A stretch of DNA of 64,000 nucleotides from Tatumella morbirosei (GTDB taxonomy: Bacteria > Pseudomonadota > Gammaproteobacteria > Enterobacterales > Enterobacteriaceae), in assembly GCF_000757425.2 (NCBI RefSeq), contig NZ_JPKR02000003.1, positions 1,612,001 to 1,676,000 of the forward strand. Reading direction: 5' to 3'. This document shows, one piece after another, positions 8,947 through 18,989 of this stretch (within the stretch, counting starts at the first letter, position 1; every line of letters starts with the position of its first letter). A model generated the notes under the pieces. That model ran no database searches and was not told the DNA's origin. It saw only the letters and a program-made list of their open reading frames with translations. The translations under genes and the position numbers were made by a program.

Positions 8947-10833
8947 TTACATCACCAGGCGACGAATATCTGACAGCACCTGATTAATGTAAGTGATAAA
9001 CCGTGCACCATCGGCACCATCAATGACCCGGTGGTCGAAGGACAGTGATAATGGCAGCATCAGGCGTGGGGTAAACTCTTTACCATTCCATACCGGCTTC
9101 ATCGCGGATTTAGAGACACCAAGAATGGCAACCTCTGGTGCGTTGACAATCGGAGTAAAGGACGTGGTTCCCAGTCCACCAAGGCTGGAGATAGTAAAAC
9201 ACCCTCCCTGCATATCACCGGAGGTAAGCTTACCGCCGCGGGCTTTTTTAGAGACTTCCATCAATTCACGTGATAACTCGATAATGCCTTTTTTGTTAAC
9301 ATCACGGAATACCGGAACCACCAGACCGTTTGGCGTATCAACTGCCACACCGATATTAATGTATTTTTTCAGCGTTAAACGTTGCGCATCTTCAGAAATT
9401 GAACTGTTAAAACGCGGGTAGGCTTCCAGCGCTTTAGCCACAGCTTTCATGATAAATACCACCGGAGTGATTTTCACATCCAGTTTCTGCTTCTCAGCAT
9501 CCACGTTTTGTTGCTTACGGAACGCTTCCAGCTCGGTGATATCTGCTTCATCGAAATGGGTGACATGCGGAATCATCATCCAGTTACGGCTCAGGTTAGC
9601 CCCTGACAGTTTCTGAATACGGCCCAGCTCAACTTCTTCGATTTCGCCAAACTTGCTGAAATCAACTTTTGGCCATGGCAACATTCCGCTGATACCCGCC
9701 GCAGCCGCCGGAGCTTCGGCTCGTTTCACTGCATCTTTGACATAGGCCTGTACGTCTTCACGCAGAATACGGTTCTTACGACCGGTGCCTTTGACTTTCG
9801 CCAGATTTACACCAAATTCACGGGCCAGGCGGCGAATAACCGGAGTGGCATGGACATAGGCGTCATTTTCGGCAAAATCATTTTTCGCCGCCGGAGCCGG
9901 AGTGGCAGGTTTCGCTGCCGCCGGTGCCGCCGGTTTTTCAGAGGCCGGTGCCGGCTCAGCAGCAGGAGCCGCTGGCTGAGCCGGAGCGGCTGCACCCGCC
10001 ACTTCAAACACCATGATCAGTGAGCCGGTGCTGACCTTATCTCCGGTCGCGATTTTGATCTCTTTGACCGTTCCGGCAAACGGTGCCGGAACTTCCATAG
10101 AGGCCTTGTCACCTTCAACCGTGATCAGCGACTGCTCAGCGGCTACTTTGTCGCCCACTTTGACCATGACTTCGGTGACTTCAACTTCATCACCACCGAT
10201 ATCCGGTACCTGAACTTCTTTATCCTGAGCTGCAGCAGGTGCCGCTGCAGCAGGCTGAGCAGCCGGCGCGGCTGGCGCGGTCTGAGTTCCCGCTTCAGTG
10301 GTCTCGAAAATCATAATCAGTGAACCGGTGCTGACTTTATCCCCGGTCGCCACTTTGATCTCTTTCACTTTACCGGCGAATGGTGCAGGCACTTCCATCG
10401 AAGCTTTATCGCCCTCAACGGTAATAAGAGACTGCTCGGCTTCAACGGTATCCCCCGCTTTCACCAGAATCTCAGTGATTTCGACTTCATCCCCACCAAT
10501 GTCCGGAACGTTCACTTCACGCACCACACTGCTGACTGAAGGAGCCGCCGCAGGTGCATCCGCTGACTGAGGAGCTTCCGCTTTGCTCTCTGTGGCCGCG
10601 TCGGCAGATTCAAACACCATAATCAGTGAACCAGTTTCAACTTTGTCACCAACCGCAACTTTGATTTCCTGGATCACACCCGCCTGAGGTGAAGGCACTT
10701 CCATAGAGGCCTTATCACCTTCTACAGTGATCAGTGACTGTTCGGTTTCAACCTTATCACCCACTTTGACCAGAATTTCGGTCACTTCAACTTCATCGGA
10801 ACCGATATCCGGAACTTTGATTTCAATAGACAT
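8947..10833 (-). CDS. aceF: Pyruvate dehydrogenase E2 (dihydrolipoamide acetyltransferase)
   Basis: AceF is the core of the pyruvate dehydrogenase complex and passes the acetyl group from lipoyl arms to CoA. It has three tandem lipoyl domains, each with the lipoylation motif GDKASMEVP (first lipoyl Lys at residue 41), separated by Ala/Pro-rich swinging linkers. Then come a peripheral-subunit-binding domain ([17 protein letters not shown]) and the catalytic domain ending in [13 protein letters not shown] with the active-site His. Three lipoyl domains is the E. coli arrangement; length is 628 against 630. The ATG at 10833 is chosen; a TTG one codon earlier is also possible. It starts 13 bases after the aceE stop, so the two are co-transcribed. 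Confidence 0.97.
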   Translation of the reverse strand: MSIEIKVPDIGSDEVEVTEILVKVGDKVETEQSLITVEGDKASMEVPSPQAGVIQEIKVAVGDKVETGSLIMVFESADAATESKAEAPQSADAPAAAPSVSSVVREVNVPDIGGDEVEITEILVKAGDTVEAEQSLITVEGDKASMEVPAPFAGKVKEIKVATGDKVSTGSLIMIFETTEAGTQTAPAAPAAQPAAAAPAAAQDKEVQVPDIGGDEVEVTEVMVKVGDKVAAEQSLITVEGDKASMEVPAPFAGTVKEIKIATGDKVSTGSLIMVFEVAGAAAPAQPAAPAAEPAPASEKPAAPAAAKPATPAPAAKNDFAENDAYVHATPVIRRLAREFGVNLAKVKGTGRKNRILREDVQAYVKDAVKRAEAPAAAAGISGMLPWPKVDFSKFGEIEEVELGRIQKLSGANLSRNWMMIPHVTHFDEADITELEAFRKQQNVDAEKQKLDVKITPVVFIMKAVAKALEAYPRFNSSISEDAQRLTLKKYINIGVAVDTPNGLVVPVFRDVNKKGIIELSRELMEVSKKARGGKLTSGDMQGGCFTISSLGGLGTTSFTPIVNAPEVAILGVSKSAMKPVWNGKEFTPRLMLPLSLSFDHRVIDGADGARFITYINQVLSDIRRLVM

Positions 10834-10846
10834 CAATCATTACCTC

Positions 10847-13510
10847 TTAGGCCAGACGCGGGTTGACTTTATCCGCATGGATATCAAATTTGCGGATAGC
10901 TTCAGCCACCACATTTTTATCAATCTCACCGCGTTTCGCCAGTTCTCCCAGTGCAGCCACCACCACATAAGAAGCATCAACTTCGAAATGATGACGCAGA
11001 TTCTCACGACTGTCAGAACGACCAAAACCATCGGTCCCCAGCACGCGATAATCACTGGCAGGAATGTAGTTACGTACCTGCTCGGCAAACAGTTTCATGT
11101 AGTCAGTAGACGCGACTGCCGGTGCTTCATTCATCACCTGAGCAATATAAGGTACGCGAGGCTCTTCGGTAGGATGCAGCATATTCCAGCGCTCACAGTC
11201 CTGACCGTCACGGGCCAGTTCGGTAAACGAAGTCACACTGTACACATCAGAACCAACACCGTAATCTTTCGCCAGGATCTCTGCGGCTTCACGTACATGG
11301 CGTAGAATTGACCCTGAACCCAGCAACTGTACCTTGCCTTTGCTGCCTGCAACGCTATCCAGTTTGTAGATACCTTTACGAATACCCTCTTCAACACCTT
11401 CTGGCATCGCCGGCATATGGTAGTTTTCGTTCAGAGTCGTGATGTAGTAATAGACATTTTCCTGAGACTCACCATACATACGCTCCAGGCCATCATGCAT
11501 GATCACTGCCACTTCATAGGCATAAGCAGGATCGTAAGAGATGCAGTTTGGAATAGTCAGAGACTGGATATGACTGTGACCATCTTCGTGCTGCAACCCT
11601 TCACCATTCAGTGTGGTGCGCCCGGAGGTACCGCCTACCAGGAAGCCACGCGCCTGTTGATCGCCTGCCGCCCAGCACAAATCCCCGATACGCTGGAATC
11701 CAAACATAGAGTAGTAAATATAGAACGGGATCATCGGCAGATTGTTAGTACTGTAAGAAGTGGCCGCTGCCAGCCAGGAAGCCCCGGCACCCAGTTCATT
11801 AATCCCTTCCTGCAGAATCTGACCTTTTTCGTCTTCTTTATAGTAAGCCACCTGTTCACGGTCCTGAGGGGTATATTGCTGACCATTAGGACTGTAAATA
11901 CCGATCTGCCGGAACAAACCTTCCATACCAAAAGTACGGGCTTCATCTGCAAGGATAGGGACCAGGCGATCTTTGATTGACGCATTTTTCAGCATGACGT
12001 TCAGCGCACGGACGAAAGCAATGGTGGTTGAGATCTCTTTATTCTGTTCTTCCAGCAAAGATTTGAACTCATCCAGTGCCGGAATATCCAGTTTTTCACT
12101 GAATTTTTCTTGACGACTCGGCAGATAGCCACCCAGTTTTTCACGCTGAGCATGCAGGTAGTTATACTCTTCTGAGCCTTTCTCAAAGGTCACATAAGGC
12201 AGTTTTTCGATCTGATCATCGCTGACCGGTACATTGAAACGATCACGAATATAGCGCACGCCATCCATGTTCATTTTTTTCACCTGGTGAGCGATGTTTT
12301 TACCTTCTGCCGTTTCCCCCATCCCGTAACCTTTAATGGTGTGGGCAAGGATGACAACTGGTTTATCTTTAGTCTCCTGCGCTTTTTTCAGTGCAGCATA
12401 GACTTTCTTCGGATCGTGACCACCACGGTTCAGGGACCAGATTTCATCATCAGTCATGTCTTTGACCAATGCAGCGGTTTCCGGATATTTACCAAAGAAG
12501 TGCTCACGAACATAAGCACCATTTTTGGATTTAAAGGTCTGATAATCACCGTCAACGGTTTCATTCATCAGTTGGATCAGTTTACCGCTGGTATCTTTAC
12601 GCAGCAGTTCGTCCCAGCGCCCTCCCCAAATCACCTTAATCACTTCCCAGCCGGCACCCGCGAAGATACCTTCCAGCTCGTTGATTATTTTACCGTTACC
12701 TGTCACCGGACCATCAAGACGTTGCAGGTTACAGTTAATGATAAATACCAGGTTATCCAGTTTTTCACGGGTAGCAATGGTAATCGCACCTTTGGATTCC
12801 GGCTCATCCATCTCGCCATCCCCCAGGAAGGCGTAAACGGTTTGTGCTGACGTTTTCTTCAGTTCACGGTGTTCCAGGTATTTCAGGAACTTCGCCTGAT
12901 AAATCGCGGCCAGCGGCCCCAGTCCCATAGAAACGGTCGGGAACTGCCAGAAATCCGGCATCAGTTTTGGATGCGGGTAAGACGACAACCCTTTACCATG
13001 AACTTCCTGACGGAAGTTATTCATCTGGTCTTCGGTCAGACGTCCTTCGAGGAAAGCACGGGAGTAAATTCCCGGAGAGATATGCCCCTGGAAGTAAACC
13101 AGATCGCCACCATCCTGCTCAGTACGGGCACGGAAGAAGTGGTTAAAACACACTTCGTAAATGGTCGCTGACGACTGGAAGGACGACATGTGTCCACCCA
13201 GTTCTAAATCTTTTTTGGAGGCATGCAGTACTGCCATAATAGCATTCCAGCGAATGGCTGAACGAATGCGTCGCTCCAGTGACTGATTCCCCGGGTATTC
13301 CGGTTCATCTTCAACGGCAATAGTATTGATATAGTTGTGCGCCGTAGCTCCGGCCGCAACATTCACACCACCTTTGCGTGCAGCGTCCAGTACCTGATCA
13401 ATTAAGTACTGAGCACGTTCAACACCTTCTTCACGGATGACCGATTCGAGCGCCTGTAGCCAGTCGCGGGTTTCAATCGGATCCACGTCATTAGGTAAAC
13501 GTTCTGACAT
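10847..13510 (-). CDS. aceE: Pyruvate dehydrogenase E1 component
   Basis: AceE is the homodimeric, thiamine-diphosphate-dependent E1 that decarboxylates pyruvate and acetylates the lipoyl arms of AceF. Its 887 residues equal the E. coli length and the sequence follows it throughout. The ThDP-binding motif is seen as GDGEMDEPES (about residue 230) running to NCNLQRLDG, and the catalytic region includes HTIKGYGMG. It starts with ATG at 13510, 116 bases after pdhR, and is followed by aceF at 13 bases. Expression is expected to be repressed by PdhR through the operator upstream of pdhR. Confidence 0.98.
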   Translation of the reverse strand: MSERLPNDVDPIETRDWLQALESVIREEGVERAQYLIDQVLDAARKGGVNVAAGATAHNYINTIAVEDEPEYPGNQSLERRIRSAIRWNAIMAVLHASKKDLELGGHMSSFQSSATIYEVCFNHFFRARTEQDGGDLVYFQGHISPGIYSRAFLEGRLTEDQMNNFRQEVHGKGLSSYPHPKLMPDFWQFPTVSMGLGPLAAIYQAKFLKYLEHRELKKTSAQTVYAFLGDGEMDEPESKGAITIATREKLDNLVFIINCNLQRLDGPVTGNGKIINELEGIFAGAGWEVIKVIWGGRWDELLRKDTSGKLIQLMNETVDGDYQTFKSKNGAYVREHFFGKYPETAALVKDMTDDEIWSLNRGGHDPKKVYAALKKAQETKDKPVVILAHTIKGYGMGETAEGKNIAHQVKKMNMDGVRYIRDRFNVPVSDDQIEKLPYVTFEKGSEEYNYLHAQREKLGGYLPSRQEKFSEKLDIPALDEFKSLLEEQNKEISTTIAFVRALNVMLKNASIKDRLVPILADEARTFGMEGLFRQIGIYSPNGQQYTPQDREQVAYYKEDEKGQILQEGINELGAGASWLAAATSYSTNNLPMIPFYIYYSMFGFQRIGDLCWAAGDQQARGFLVGGTSGRTTLNGEGLQHEDGHSHIQSLTIPNCISYDPAYAYEVAVIMHDGLERMYGESQENVYYYITTLNENYHMPAMPEGVEEGIRKGIYKLDSVAGSKGKVQLLGSGSILRHVREAAEILAKDYGVGSDVYSVTSFTELARDGQDCERWNMLHPTEEPRVPYIAQVMNEAPAVASTDYMKLFAEQVRNYIPASDYRVLGTDGFGRSDSRENLRHHFEVDASYVVVAALGELAKRGEIDKNVVAEAIRKFDIHADKVNPRLA

Positions 13511-13626
13511 GGGGCTATTCCTTATCTGTGTCTATTTCGTTGAGTTTTCATAAGAATATCTGACCGGCAATATTTCAGGGTACAGCGCCGCCGATAAACC
13601 TATCTTTTATTGCACACCGAATGTGC

Positions 13627-14391
13627 TTAATCCTTACGTTGCTGAAGACGTCTTAAAGAACGTTCCCGCCGGCTTTGTTCCCGGCTTCTGTCCAGCAATA
13701 TCTCCTCAATAAACGCCAGGTGTGAGTTTGATTCTTCACGGGCTTTTTCCGGCTCACGTGCAATAATCGCCTCAAAAATTCTGGCGCGGTGTCCGCTCAC
13801 TTTCGCTAACATATCGCGGCTTAAGTACAGTATTTCAAAATTTTCCCGGACATTCTGCTCAAGTAACGGCCCCATTGCACGAACCAAATGCAGTAACACC
13901 GCATTATGAGCGGCTTCGGTGACGGTTATTTGATATTTAATGACGGCATTCGCCTCGAGAGCAAGGTTACCACTGTCCTGGGCCAGCCGAATCCGCAGAT
14001 AATATTCCTGAATTCGCTGCAAGTCTTCCTCGGTTCCCCGTAGGGCAGCATAATACGCGGCAATACCTTCCAGTGCATGCCGTGTCTCCAGAAAATCAAA
14101 CCGGGACTCCGATGAGTTAGCCAGCAGTCCAACCAGGGGATCGCTGACGCTGTGCCACAATTCATTTTGCACAAAGGTTCCTCCCCCCTGACGCCGTGAC
14201 AACAAACCTCTGGCTTCCAGGCGTTGAATAGCTTCGCGCACTGAAGGGCGTGATACATCAAACTGGCGGGCAAGTTCACGTTCCGGAGGAAGCTGCTCCC
14301 CGGGGCACAGTGAACCTTCCATGATAAGTGTTGCCAACTGTTGCTCTATGGCATCAGAGAGCTTGGGTTGTCGGATTTTGCTATATGCCAT
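13627..14391 (-). CDS. pdhR: Pyruvate-responsive repressor PdhR
   Basis: PdhR is a GntR/FadR-family regulator that represses the pyruvate dehydrogenase operon; pyruvate releases it from DNA. The 254-residue protein has the N-terminal winged helix ([29 protein letters not shown], about 35-65, here abbreviated by its ends LPPERELA and RLEARG) and a C-terminal FCD ligand domain. Length and sequence match E. coli PdhR. It is the first gene of pdhR-aceE-aceF-lpd. The PdhR operator at 14429-14445, 38 bases before the start, points to autoregulation. Confidence 0.96.
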   Translation of the reverse strand: MAYSKIRQPKLSDAIEQQLATLIMEGSLCPGEQLPPERELARQFDVSRPSVREAIQRLEARGLLSRRQGGGTFVQNELWHSVSDPLVGLLANSSESRFDFLETRHALEGIAAYYAALRGTEEDLQRIQEYYLRIRLAQDSGNLALEANAVIKYQITVTEAAHNAVLLHLVRAMGPLLEQNVRENFEILYLSRDMLAKVSGHRARIFEAIIAREPEKAREESNSHLAFIEEILLDRSREQSRRERSLRRLQQRKD

Positions 14392-14859
14392 CGCGAAGTA
14401 TTCGTGAGTTCCTTGTCCATGAACGGATAATTGGTATGACCAATTCGCAAAATACGGCGGTAAAGTAACAAACTATTTACCAGGTGTCTATAATCCCCGA
14501 TCGCGTTTTCAGACGGAGCGAATGCAATTATTCACTGTTTTTGTCCCGCCATTCAGATAAGTGTATGGCAACTGTTCAGATAACCCGCAACAGTCCTGTG
14601 GATATTTTTGTTAGAAAACAATCAGCTCGCTGCAATTCTATTGTCGGCCGATCTGTCGATGGCCGGCAGAGGTATATCATATTTTCCGCACTAAACAACA
14701 AAAGTCTGGTGCAATAAAGACAACTTATCTCTATTCTGATGCGCGGACTGATTTAGTGCTCTCACCGCGAGTCACAGGGTAAAAATAATAATCATAGTCA
14801 TATAAATGGCGGCATTCGGCACTGTGGATAGTCGCTCTGTTCATCATCACGAGGTTTGT
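14392..14859. other. Divergent pdhR-aroP intergenic region
   Basis: This 468-base gap holds the pdhR promoter and PdhR operator on its left and the aroP promoter on its right. An inverted repeat GGTAAA-N11-TTTACC lies at 14459-14481. A TyrR box (TGTAAA-N6-TTTACA), expected for aroP from E. coli, was looked for and not found. No further gene is evident. Confidence 0.5.
14429..14445. promoter_or_regulatory. PdhR operator
   Basis: AATTGGT-ATG-ACCAATT is a perfect 7-bp-arm palindrome and contains the PdhR consensus ATTGGTNNNACCAAT exactly. It is 38 bases upstream of the pdhR start, the position of the autoregulatory site in E. coli. Confidence 0.92.
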
Positions 14860-16215
14860 ATGGAAAAACAGCAAGAGGACACACTGAAGAGAGGGTTGAA
14901 AAACCGTCATATTCAGTTGATCGCTCTGGGGGGTGCCATTGGGACTGGCCTGTTTCTTGGGATTGCTCAAACGATTAAAATGGCCGGGCCCTCGGTACTT
15001 CTGGGATATGCCATCGGCGGATTTATTGCATTTATGATTATGCGCCAACTGGGAGAGATGGTGGTTGAAGAACCGGTAGCCGGTTCTTTCAGCCACTTTG
15101 CCTATAAATATTGGGGGAGTTTTGCCGGATTTGCTTCTGGCTGGAACTACTGGGTTCTTTATGTGCTGGTCGCCATGGCAGAACTCACCGCGGTAGGCGT
15201 ATATATCCAGTACTGGTGGCCTGAAGTCCCGACCTGGGTATCTGCCGCGATCTTCTTCGTGCTGATCAATGCCATTAATCTGACCAATGTCAAAATCTAC
15301 GGTGAGATGGAATTCTGGTTTTCTATCATTAAAGTCGTCGCCGTGGTGGGTATGATCATTTTCGGCGGCTGGATGCTGTTCAGCGGTAATGGTGCACCGG
15401 GCGCATCTGTGACGAATATCTGGCAGGCAGGCGGATTTTTCCCGCATGGAATTACCGGGCTGGTGATGTCCCTGGCGGTCATTATGTTTTCCTTCGGTGG
15501 GCTGGAGCTGGTAGGGATTACTGCGGCAGAAGCCGACAATCCTGAAATCAGCATTCCGAAAGCCACCAATCAGGTGATCTACCGTATCCTGATTTTTTAT
15601 ATCGGCTCCCTGACTGTCCTGCTGTCTCTTTATCCGTGGACTAAGGTCGTTGAAGGTGGCAGCCCGTTTGTCATGATTTTCCATGAACTGGGCGACAGTC
15701 TGGTGGCTAATGCCCTGAATGTTGTTATCCTGACTGCGGCATTATCGGTATATAACAGTTGCGTATACAGTAACAGTCGGATGCTGTACGGTCTTGCGAA
15801 ACAAGGTAACGGGCCGCGTTCCTTGCTAAAAGTGGACCGTCGTGGTGTCCCTTATGTGGCATTGGGTCTGTCTGCACTCGCCACCGCCATTGGTGTATTA
15901 ATTAATTACCTGATGCCAGCAGAAGCCTTTGGCCTGCTGATGTCTCTGGTGGTATCTGCGCTGGTAATCAACTGGGCGATGATAAGCCTGGCTCACCTGA
16001 AATTCCGCAAAACCAAAGATAAACAAGGGGTAACCACCCGTTTCCCGTCACTGTTCTATCCGCTGGGGAACTGGATTTGCCTGCTGTTTATGCTGGCCAT
16101 TCTGGTCATCATGATGATGACCCCGGGCATGGCTATCTCTGTGTGGCTGATTCCGGTCTGGCTGGTTATTCTGGCTATCGGTTACCGGTTCACCCGCAAA
16201 AATCAGACGGTCTGA
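14860..16215 (+). CDS. aroP: Aromatic amino acid permease
   Basis: AroP is an inner-membrane proton symporter for phenylalanine, tyrosine and tryptophan (APC superfamily, amino acid transporter family). The protein has 451 residues (E. coli 457), 12 predicted TM segments, and the family signature GLKNRHIQLIALGGAIGTG near the N-terminus. The ATG at 14860 has GAGG at a spacing of 5 and matches the E. coli N-terminus; the open frame extends 18 codons upstream without a good ribosome site. It is close to PheP and other paralogues in sequence, but its position next to pdhR fixes it as aroP. A strong terminator follows. Confidence 0.93.
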   Translation: MEKQQEDTLKRGLKNRHIQLIALGGAIGTGLFLGIAQTIKMAGPSVLLGYAIGGFIAFMIMRQLGEMVVEEPVAGSFSHFAYKYWGSFAGFASGWNYWVLYVLVAMAELTAVGVYIQYWWPEVPTWVSAAIFFVLINAINLTNVKIYGEMEFWFSIIKVVAVVGMIIFGGWMLFSGNGAPGASVTNIWQAGGFFPHGITGLVMSLAVIMFSFGGLELVGITAAEADNPEISIPKATNQVIYRILIFYIGSLTVLLSLYPWTKVVEGGSPFVMIFHELGDSLVANALNVVILTAALSVYNSCVYSNSRMLYGLAKQGNGPRSLLKVDRRGVPYVALGLSALATAIGVLINYLMPAEAFGLLMSLVVSALVINWAMISLAHLKFRKTKDKQGVTTRFPSLFYPLGNWICLLFMLAILVIMMMTPGMAISVWLIPVWLVILAIGYRFTRKNQTV

Positions 16216-16235
16216 TACAGGTCGGAAAAGATAAA

Positions 16236-16272
16236 CAAAAACGGGCGCAGTTCGAACTGCGCCCGTTTTTTT
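16236..16272. terminator. Bidirectional terminator between aroP and ampE
   Basis: A long GC-rich stem (ACGGGCGCAG... / ...CTGCGCCCGT around TTCGAA) is flanked by five A on the left and seven T on the right. It serves the convergent genes aroP and ampE. Confidence 0.92.
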
Positions 16273-16295
16273 ATGGTGATAAATCCCTTCCCCGG

Positions 16296-17150
16296 TTACA
16301 ACAACGTCCCGGTAATCGTGAGTAATGCCACGACAACCACCAGCACCAGGGTAATTCTTTTCGCCAGTGCCACTGCAATACGCGGTTTTTCAACTTTATC
16401 AGTGCAGGGGTCACGCTCCAGTGAAAACTGAGCCAGTTGCGTCAGAACCTGATAAGGCTTGTGGCGAACATCTGTCATAAACTTAAACCATGCCGGTAAT
16501 GCTTTTTCACCATGACCAAGGAGCGCATAGGCTAACCCAGCCAGACGCACCGGAATCCAGTCGATAACAAACAACAGCCGGTCAACACCGGATTGTTCAC
16601 GCTCTGCTGCGGTGTGGTTGGCGGCCAGCCAGCCCTGCCACGCGCGTAAAAAACCATATCCCATCAGCGTTACAGGCCCCCAGGGACCACCGACCACGAA
16701 CCAAAACAACGGTGCGAGGTAAAAGCGATAATTAATCCACAACAGTGCATTTTGCAGTTCCCGCAGATATACGCGTTCGTTGGCAGTATCCGGCAAACCG
16801 TGGATCATACTTAACTCTTCAGCCATTGCCTGATGAGCGACGTTATCATCATGGCTGGCAGACTTTAGATAAGCATGATAATGCCGACGAGTCACGCCTG
16901 CACCGATGCACAGAACGCCGACCACGACCCACAATAATAAAGAGGCAATGCCAAATAATATCCCTTTTAAGCTGAGCACCAGTACCAGAGTGATTAACAT
17001 GGCCAGAATAACCATTCCGGCAGTTCGCACCATCGAGAAATGCGTTTGTCCGCGAAACACCGGTCTCAGGCGGTGCTCAAGCTGCCAGTGCTCCCCGAGC
17101 TTAAATAAACGTTCCCAGCCGAGAACCAGTAACAAACTAAATAACGTCAT
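16296..17150 (-). CDS. ampE: AmpE, inner-membrane regulatory protein
   Basis: AmpE is a polytopic inner-membrane protein encoded with ampD; it is linked to beta-lactamase regulation but has no firm biochemical role. Its 284 residues equal E. coli AmpE, with the conserved [36 protein letters not shown] and [11 protein letters not shown] segments and hydrophobic segments near residues 40-85, 145-170, 195-215 and at the C-terminus. It starts 33 bases after the ampD stop, whereas the pair is tightly coupled in E. coli. The shared direction still suggests one operon. Confidence 0.94.
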   Translation of the reverse strand: MTLFSLLLVLGWERLFKLGEHWQLEHRLRPVFRGQTHFSMVRTAGMVILAMLITLVLVLSLKGILFGIASLLLWVVVGVLCIGAGVTRRHYHAYLKSASHDDNVAHQAMAEELSMIHGLPDTANERVYLRELQNALLWINYRFYLAPLFWFVVGGPWGPVTLMGYGFLRAWQGWLAANHTAAEREQSGVDRLLFVIDWIPVRLAGLAYALLGHGEKALPAWFKFMTDVRHKPYQVLTQLAQFSLERDPCTDKVEKPRIAVALAKRITLVLVVVVALLTITGTLL

Positions 17151-17183
17151 ACTTTCCAGCCTTTCTCTATCATTTATTCCGGT

Positions 17184-17738
17184 TTACTTATTTGTCATGG
17201 CGAGCAATTTCTGCCGGTAATAGTGCCAGTCGAATGCCTCTCCCGGGTCCGTCTTCCTGCCGGGAGCGATATCACTGTGCCCGGTAACATGTTCACTTTT
17301 AATCGGATAACAATTCATCAGGGTACGGGTTAGCTGACAGAGAGCCTGATACTGCTGTTCGGTATAGGGAAGAGTATCGGTTCCTTCCAGTTCGATACCA
17401 ACAGAGAAATCATTACAATTACTTAGCCCCTGATAACATGACTGTCCGGCATGCCAGGCCCGTTTATCAAAAGCCACATACTGGACAATTTCTCCGTCAC
17501 GGCGAATAAGACAATGCGCGGCGACTTTGAGCTCAGCAATATCTTTGAAATAGGGGTCGGCTTGTGGGTCAAGGCAGCCGGTAAAAAGCTGATCAATCCA
17601 GGGCCCGCCGAACTTTCCTGGCGGAAGGCTGATATTATGCACCACCAGTAACCAGGGGCTGGTATCTTCAGGACGCTCATTAAAATGTTCTGAAGGTACC
17701 TTTCTTGCCTCTGTCAGCCAGCCTGATTCTATTTTCAT
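17184..17738 (-). CDS. ampD: 1,6-anhydro-N-acetylmuramyl-L-alanine amidase
   Basis: AmpD is the cytoplasmic zinc amidase that removes the stem peptide from anhydromuropeptides during wall recycling; its loss raises AmpC beta-lactamase through AmpR. The 184-residue protein keeps the zinc ligands of the amidase_2 family, H34 (VVHNISLPPG), H154 and D164 (GHSDIAPGRKTDPG), and the catalytic E116 (GIELEGTDT). No signal peptide is present, which separates it from the envelope amidases AmiD and AmpDh. ampE follows. Confidence 0.96.
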   Translation of the reverse strand: MKIESGWLTEARKVPSEHFNERPEDTSPWLLVVHNISLPPGKFGGPWIDQLFTGCLDPQADPYFKDIAELKVAAHCLIRRDGEIVQYVAFDKRAWHAGQSCYQGLSNCNDFSVGIELEGTDTLPYTEQQYQALCQLTRTLMNCYPIKSEHVTGHSDIAPGRKTDPGEAFDWHYYRQKLLAMTNK

Positions 17739-17944
17739 ACCTGTGCCGTTTCCCCGCCTGGATTTGAGAATATCATAAATACTGGCATGATATTGTTTCC
17801 TGATAATACAGACCAGTATTCTGTGTTTATTGTGGTTATTCCGATGCTTAACCTGATACTCAACTGGTTACTCTATTCAACTGGTGGTGTGTTGCGCTTC
17901 AGGCTACAGTATTTATTCCTGCCATAAAAGGAGCAAACCACCTT

Positions 17945-18823
17945 ATGCCGATTAGCCATTACGCCGCAGAACACTGCCGCCAACTTTTACTGGAACGAAT
18001 TCAGACAGAAATTCCTGAGTCTGTTCAGTTAGCACTGAAAAATGCCCACCCCGCTCCTACCCTGTCGGGAGTTAAAGCCGGACACGCCGTTATTGTCTGC
18101 AAAGAAACCGGTATTTTCTGCGGGAAAGCCTGGGCGGATGAGGTATTCAGCCAGTTGGATACCAGCATCAATGTGCAATGGCAGGTCAATGATGCGGATA
18201 CCATTCAGGCCGGGCAAACACTGGCAACCGTCAGCGGCCCTGCGTCAGCATTACTGGTGGCAGAGAGTGTGGTTGTCCATTTTTTACAAAATCTTTCCGG
18301 CGTTGCCACACAAATTAATGCATACGCTCAACAGTTTGTCGGGTCGGGAACCCGGTTAATCGACAGTCTGGGGAATACTCCCGGCACTAACAGTCTGAAA
18401 TTTGCCCTGCTAACAGGGACGAAACAGTTTGGATGCATGGACTTTAGCGACATGATTCCGCTGCGGGAAAATCATATTATTGCCTGTGGTTCAGTATTAG
18501 AGGCGGTAGAAAATGCCCGCTGGATAGACCCGGATCGGCCAGTTGAAATTGAAGTGACGTCTCAACAACAGTTGTCAGAAGCAATCAGTGCCGAGGCTAA
18601 CTTTATTTTGCTTAACGGCTTTACTCCGGCAGAGATCACTACCGCCGTCACCTTTACCAGCAAAAACTCAGCACAAACACATCTGGAAGTCGGGGGGAAT
18701 ATTGACGGGGGTGATCTTGCCGCACTGCTGCAGACGGGTATCGGTTATGTCGCTGCAGATGCCCTGATTCGCCACCAGAGACCTCTGAGTATATCGCTGC
18801 AATTTAAGACCTCCGATCGCTAA
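17945..18823 (+). CDS. nadC: NadC-like protein with altered active site
   Basis: By position (between ampD and ppdD) and overall pattern this is nadC, quinolinate phosphoribosyltransferase, which makes nicotinate mononucleotide for NAD synthesis. It is 292 residues (E. coli 297) and aligns end to end: IFCGKAWADEVF, FLQNLSGVA, ENHIIACGSV, PVEIEV, HLEVGGNI. The functional motifs are largely gone. The GERTALNF Arg is S108, DTRKT reads DSLGN (140-144), the GG..NHR stretch reads GTKQFGC (158-164), IKENH reads LRENH (173-177), LDN reads LNG (223-225), and the E-D-x-G loop near residue 35 is shortened by about 8. The first E of EVE is kept (E201). The frame is intact, so this is not an obvious pseudogene. 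The enzyme may be inactive or may do something else; ModD-type paralogy is possible but not shown. Confidence 0.72.
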   Translation: MPISHYAAEHCRQLLLERIQTEIPESVQLALKNAHPAPTLSGVKAGHAVIVCKETGIFCGKAWADEVFSQLDTSINVQWQVNDADTIQAGQTLATVSGPASALLVAESVVVHFLQNLSGVATQINAYAQQFVGSGTRLIDSLGNTPGTNSLKFALLTGTKQFGCMDFSDMIPLRENHIIACGSVLEAVENARWIDPDRPVEIEVTSQQQLSEAISAEANFILLNGFTPAEITTAVTFTSKNSAQTHLEVGGNIDGGDLAALLQTGIGYVAADALIRHQRPLSISLQFKTSDR

Positions 18824-18989
18824 TTACAGGTTAACACCCCAAAAAGATTTTAAGCCATCCCGCACGATTCATTGCAACGACGTAATATTACGACAATCTC
18901 GCAGAGTCCTTTCTCAGCGTGATTGTCGAGCGCATGAGTTGCTGGTGTGACCACGTTATTCTCCTGACTCATTGCTTAAGGAGGACAGC

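Noticed and set aside
9990-10833. Three near-identical DNA segments, considered as a tandem repeat element
   Set aside because: They are the three lipoyl domains of AceF, the normal enterobacterial arrangement.
14459-14481. GGTAAA-N11-TTTACC before aroP, considered as a TyrR box
   Set aside because: TyrR boxes are TGTAAA-N6-TTTACA; spacing and outer bases do not fit.
14731-15684. A 317-codon minus-strand frame opposite aroP
   Set aside because: It is the antisense shadow of aroP; residues are His/Asp/Arg-rich without family features, and aroP matches its family throughout.
17945-18823. Calling the nadC-position gene a pseudogene
   Set aside because: The frame is complete and conserved in fold-forming positions; active-site change alone does not prove loss of the protein.
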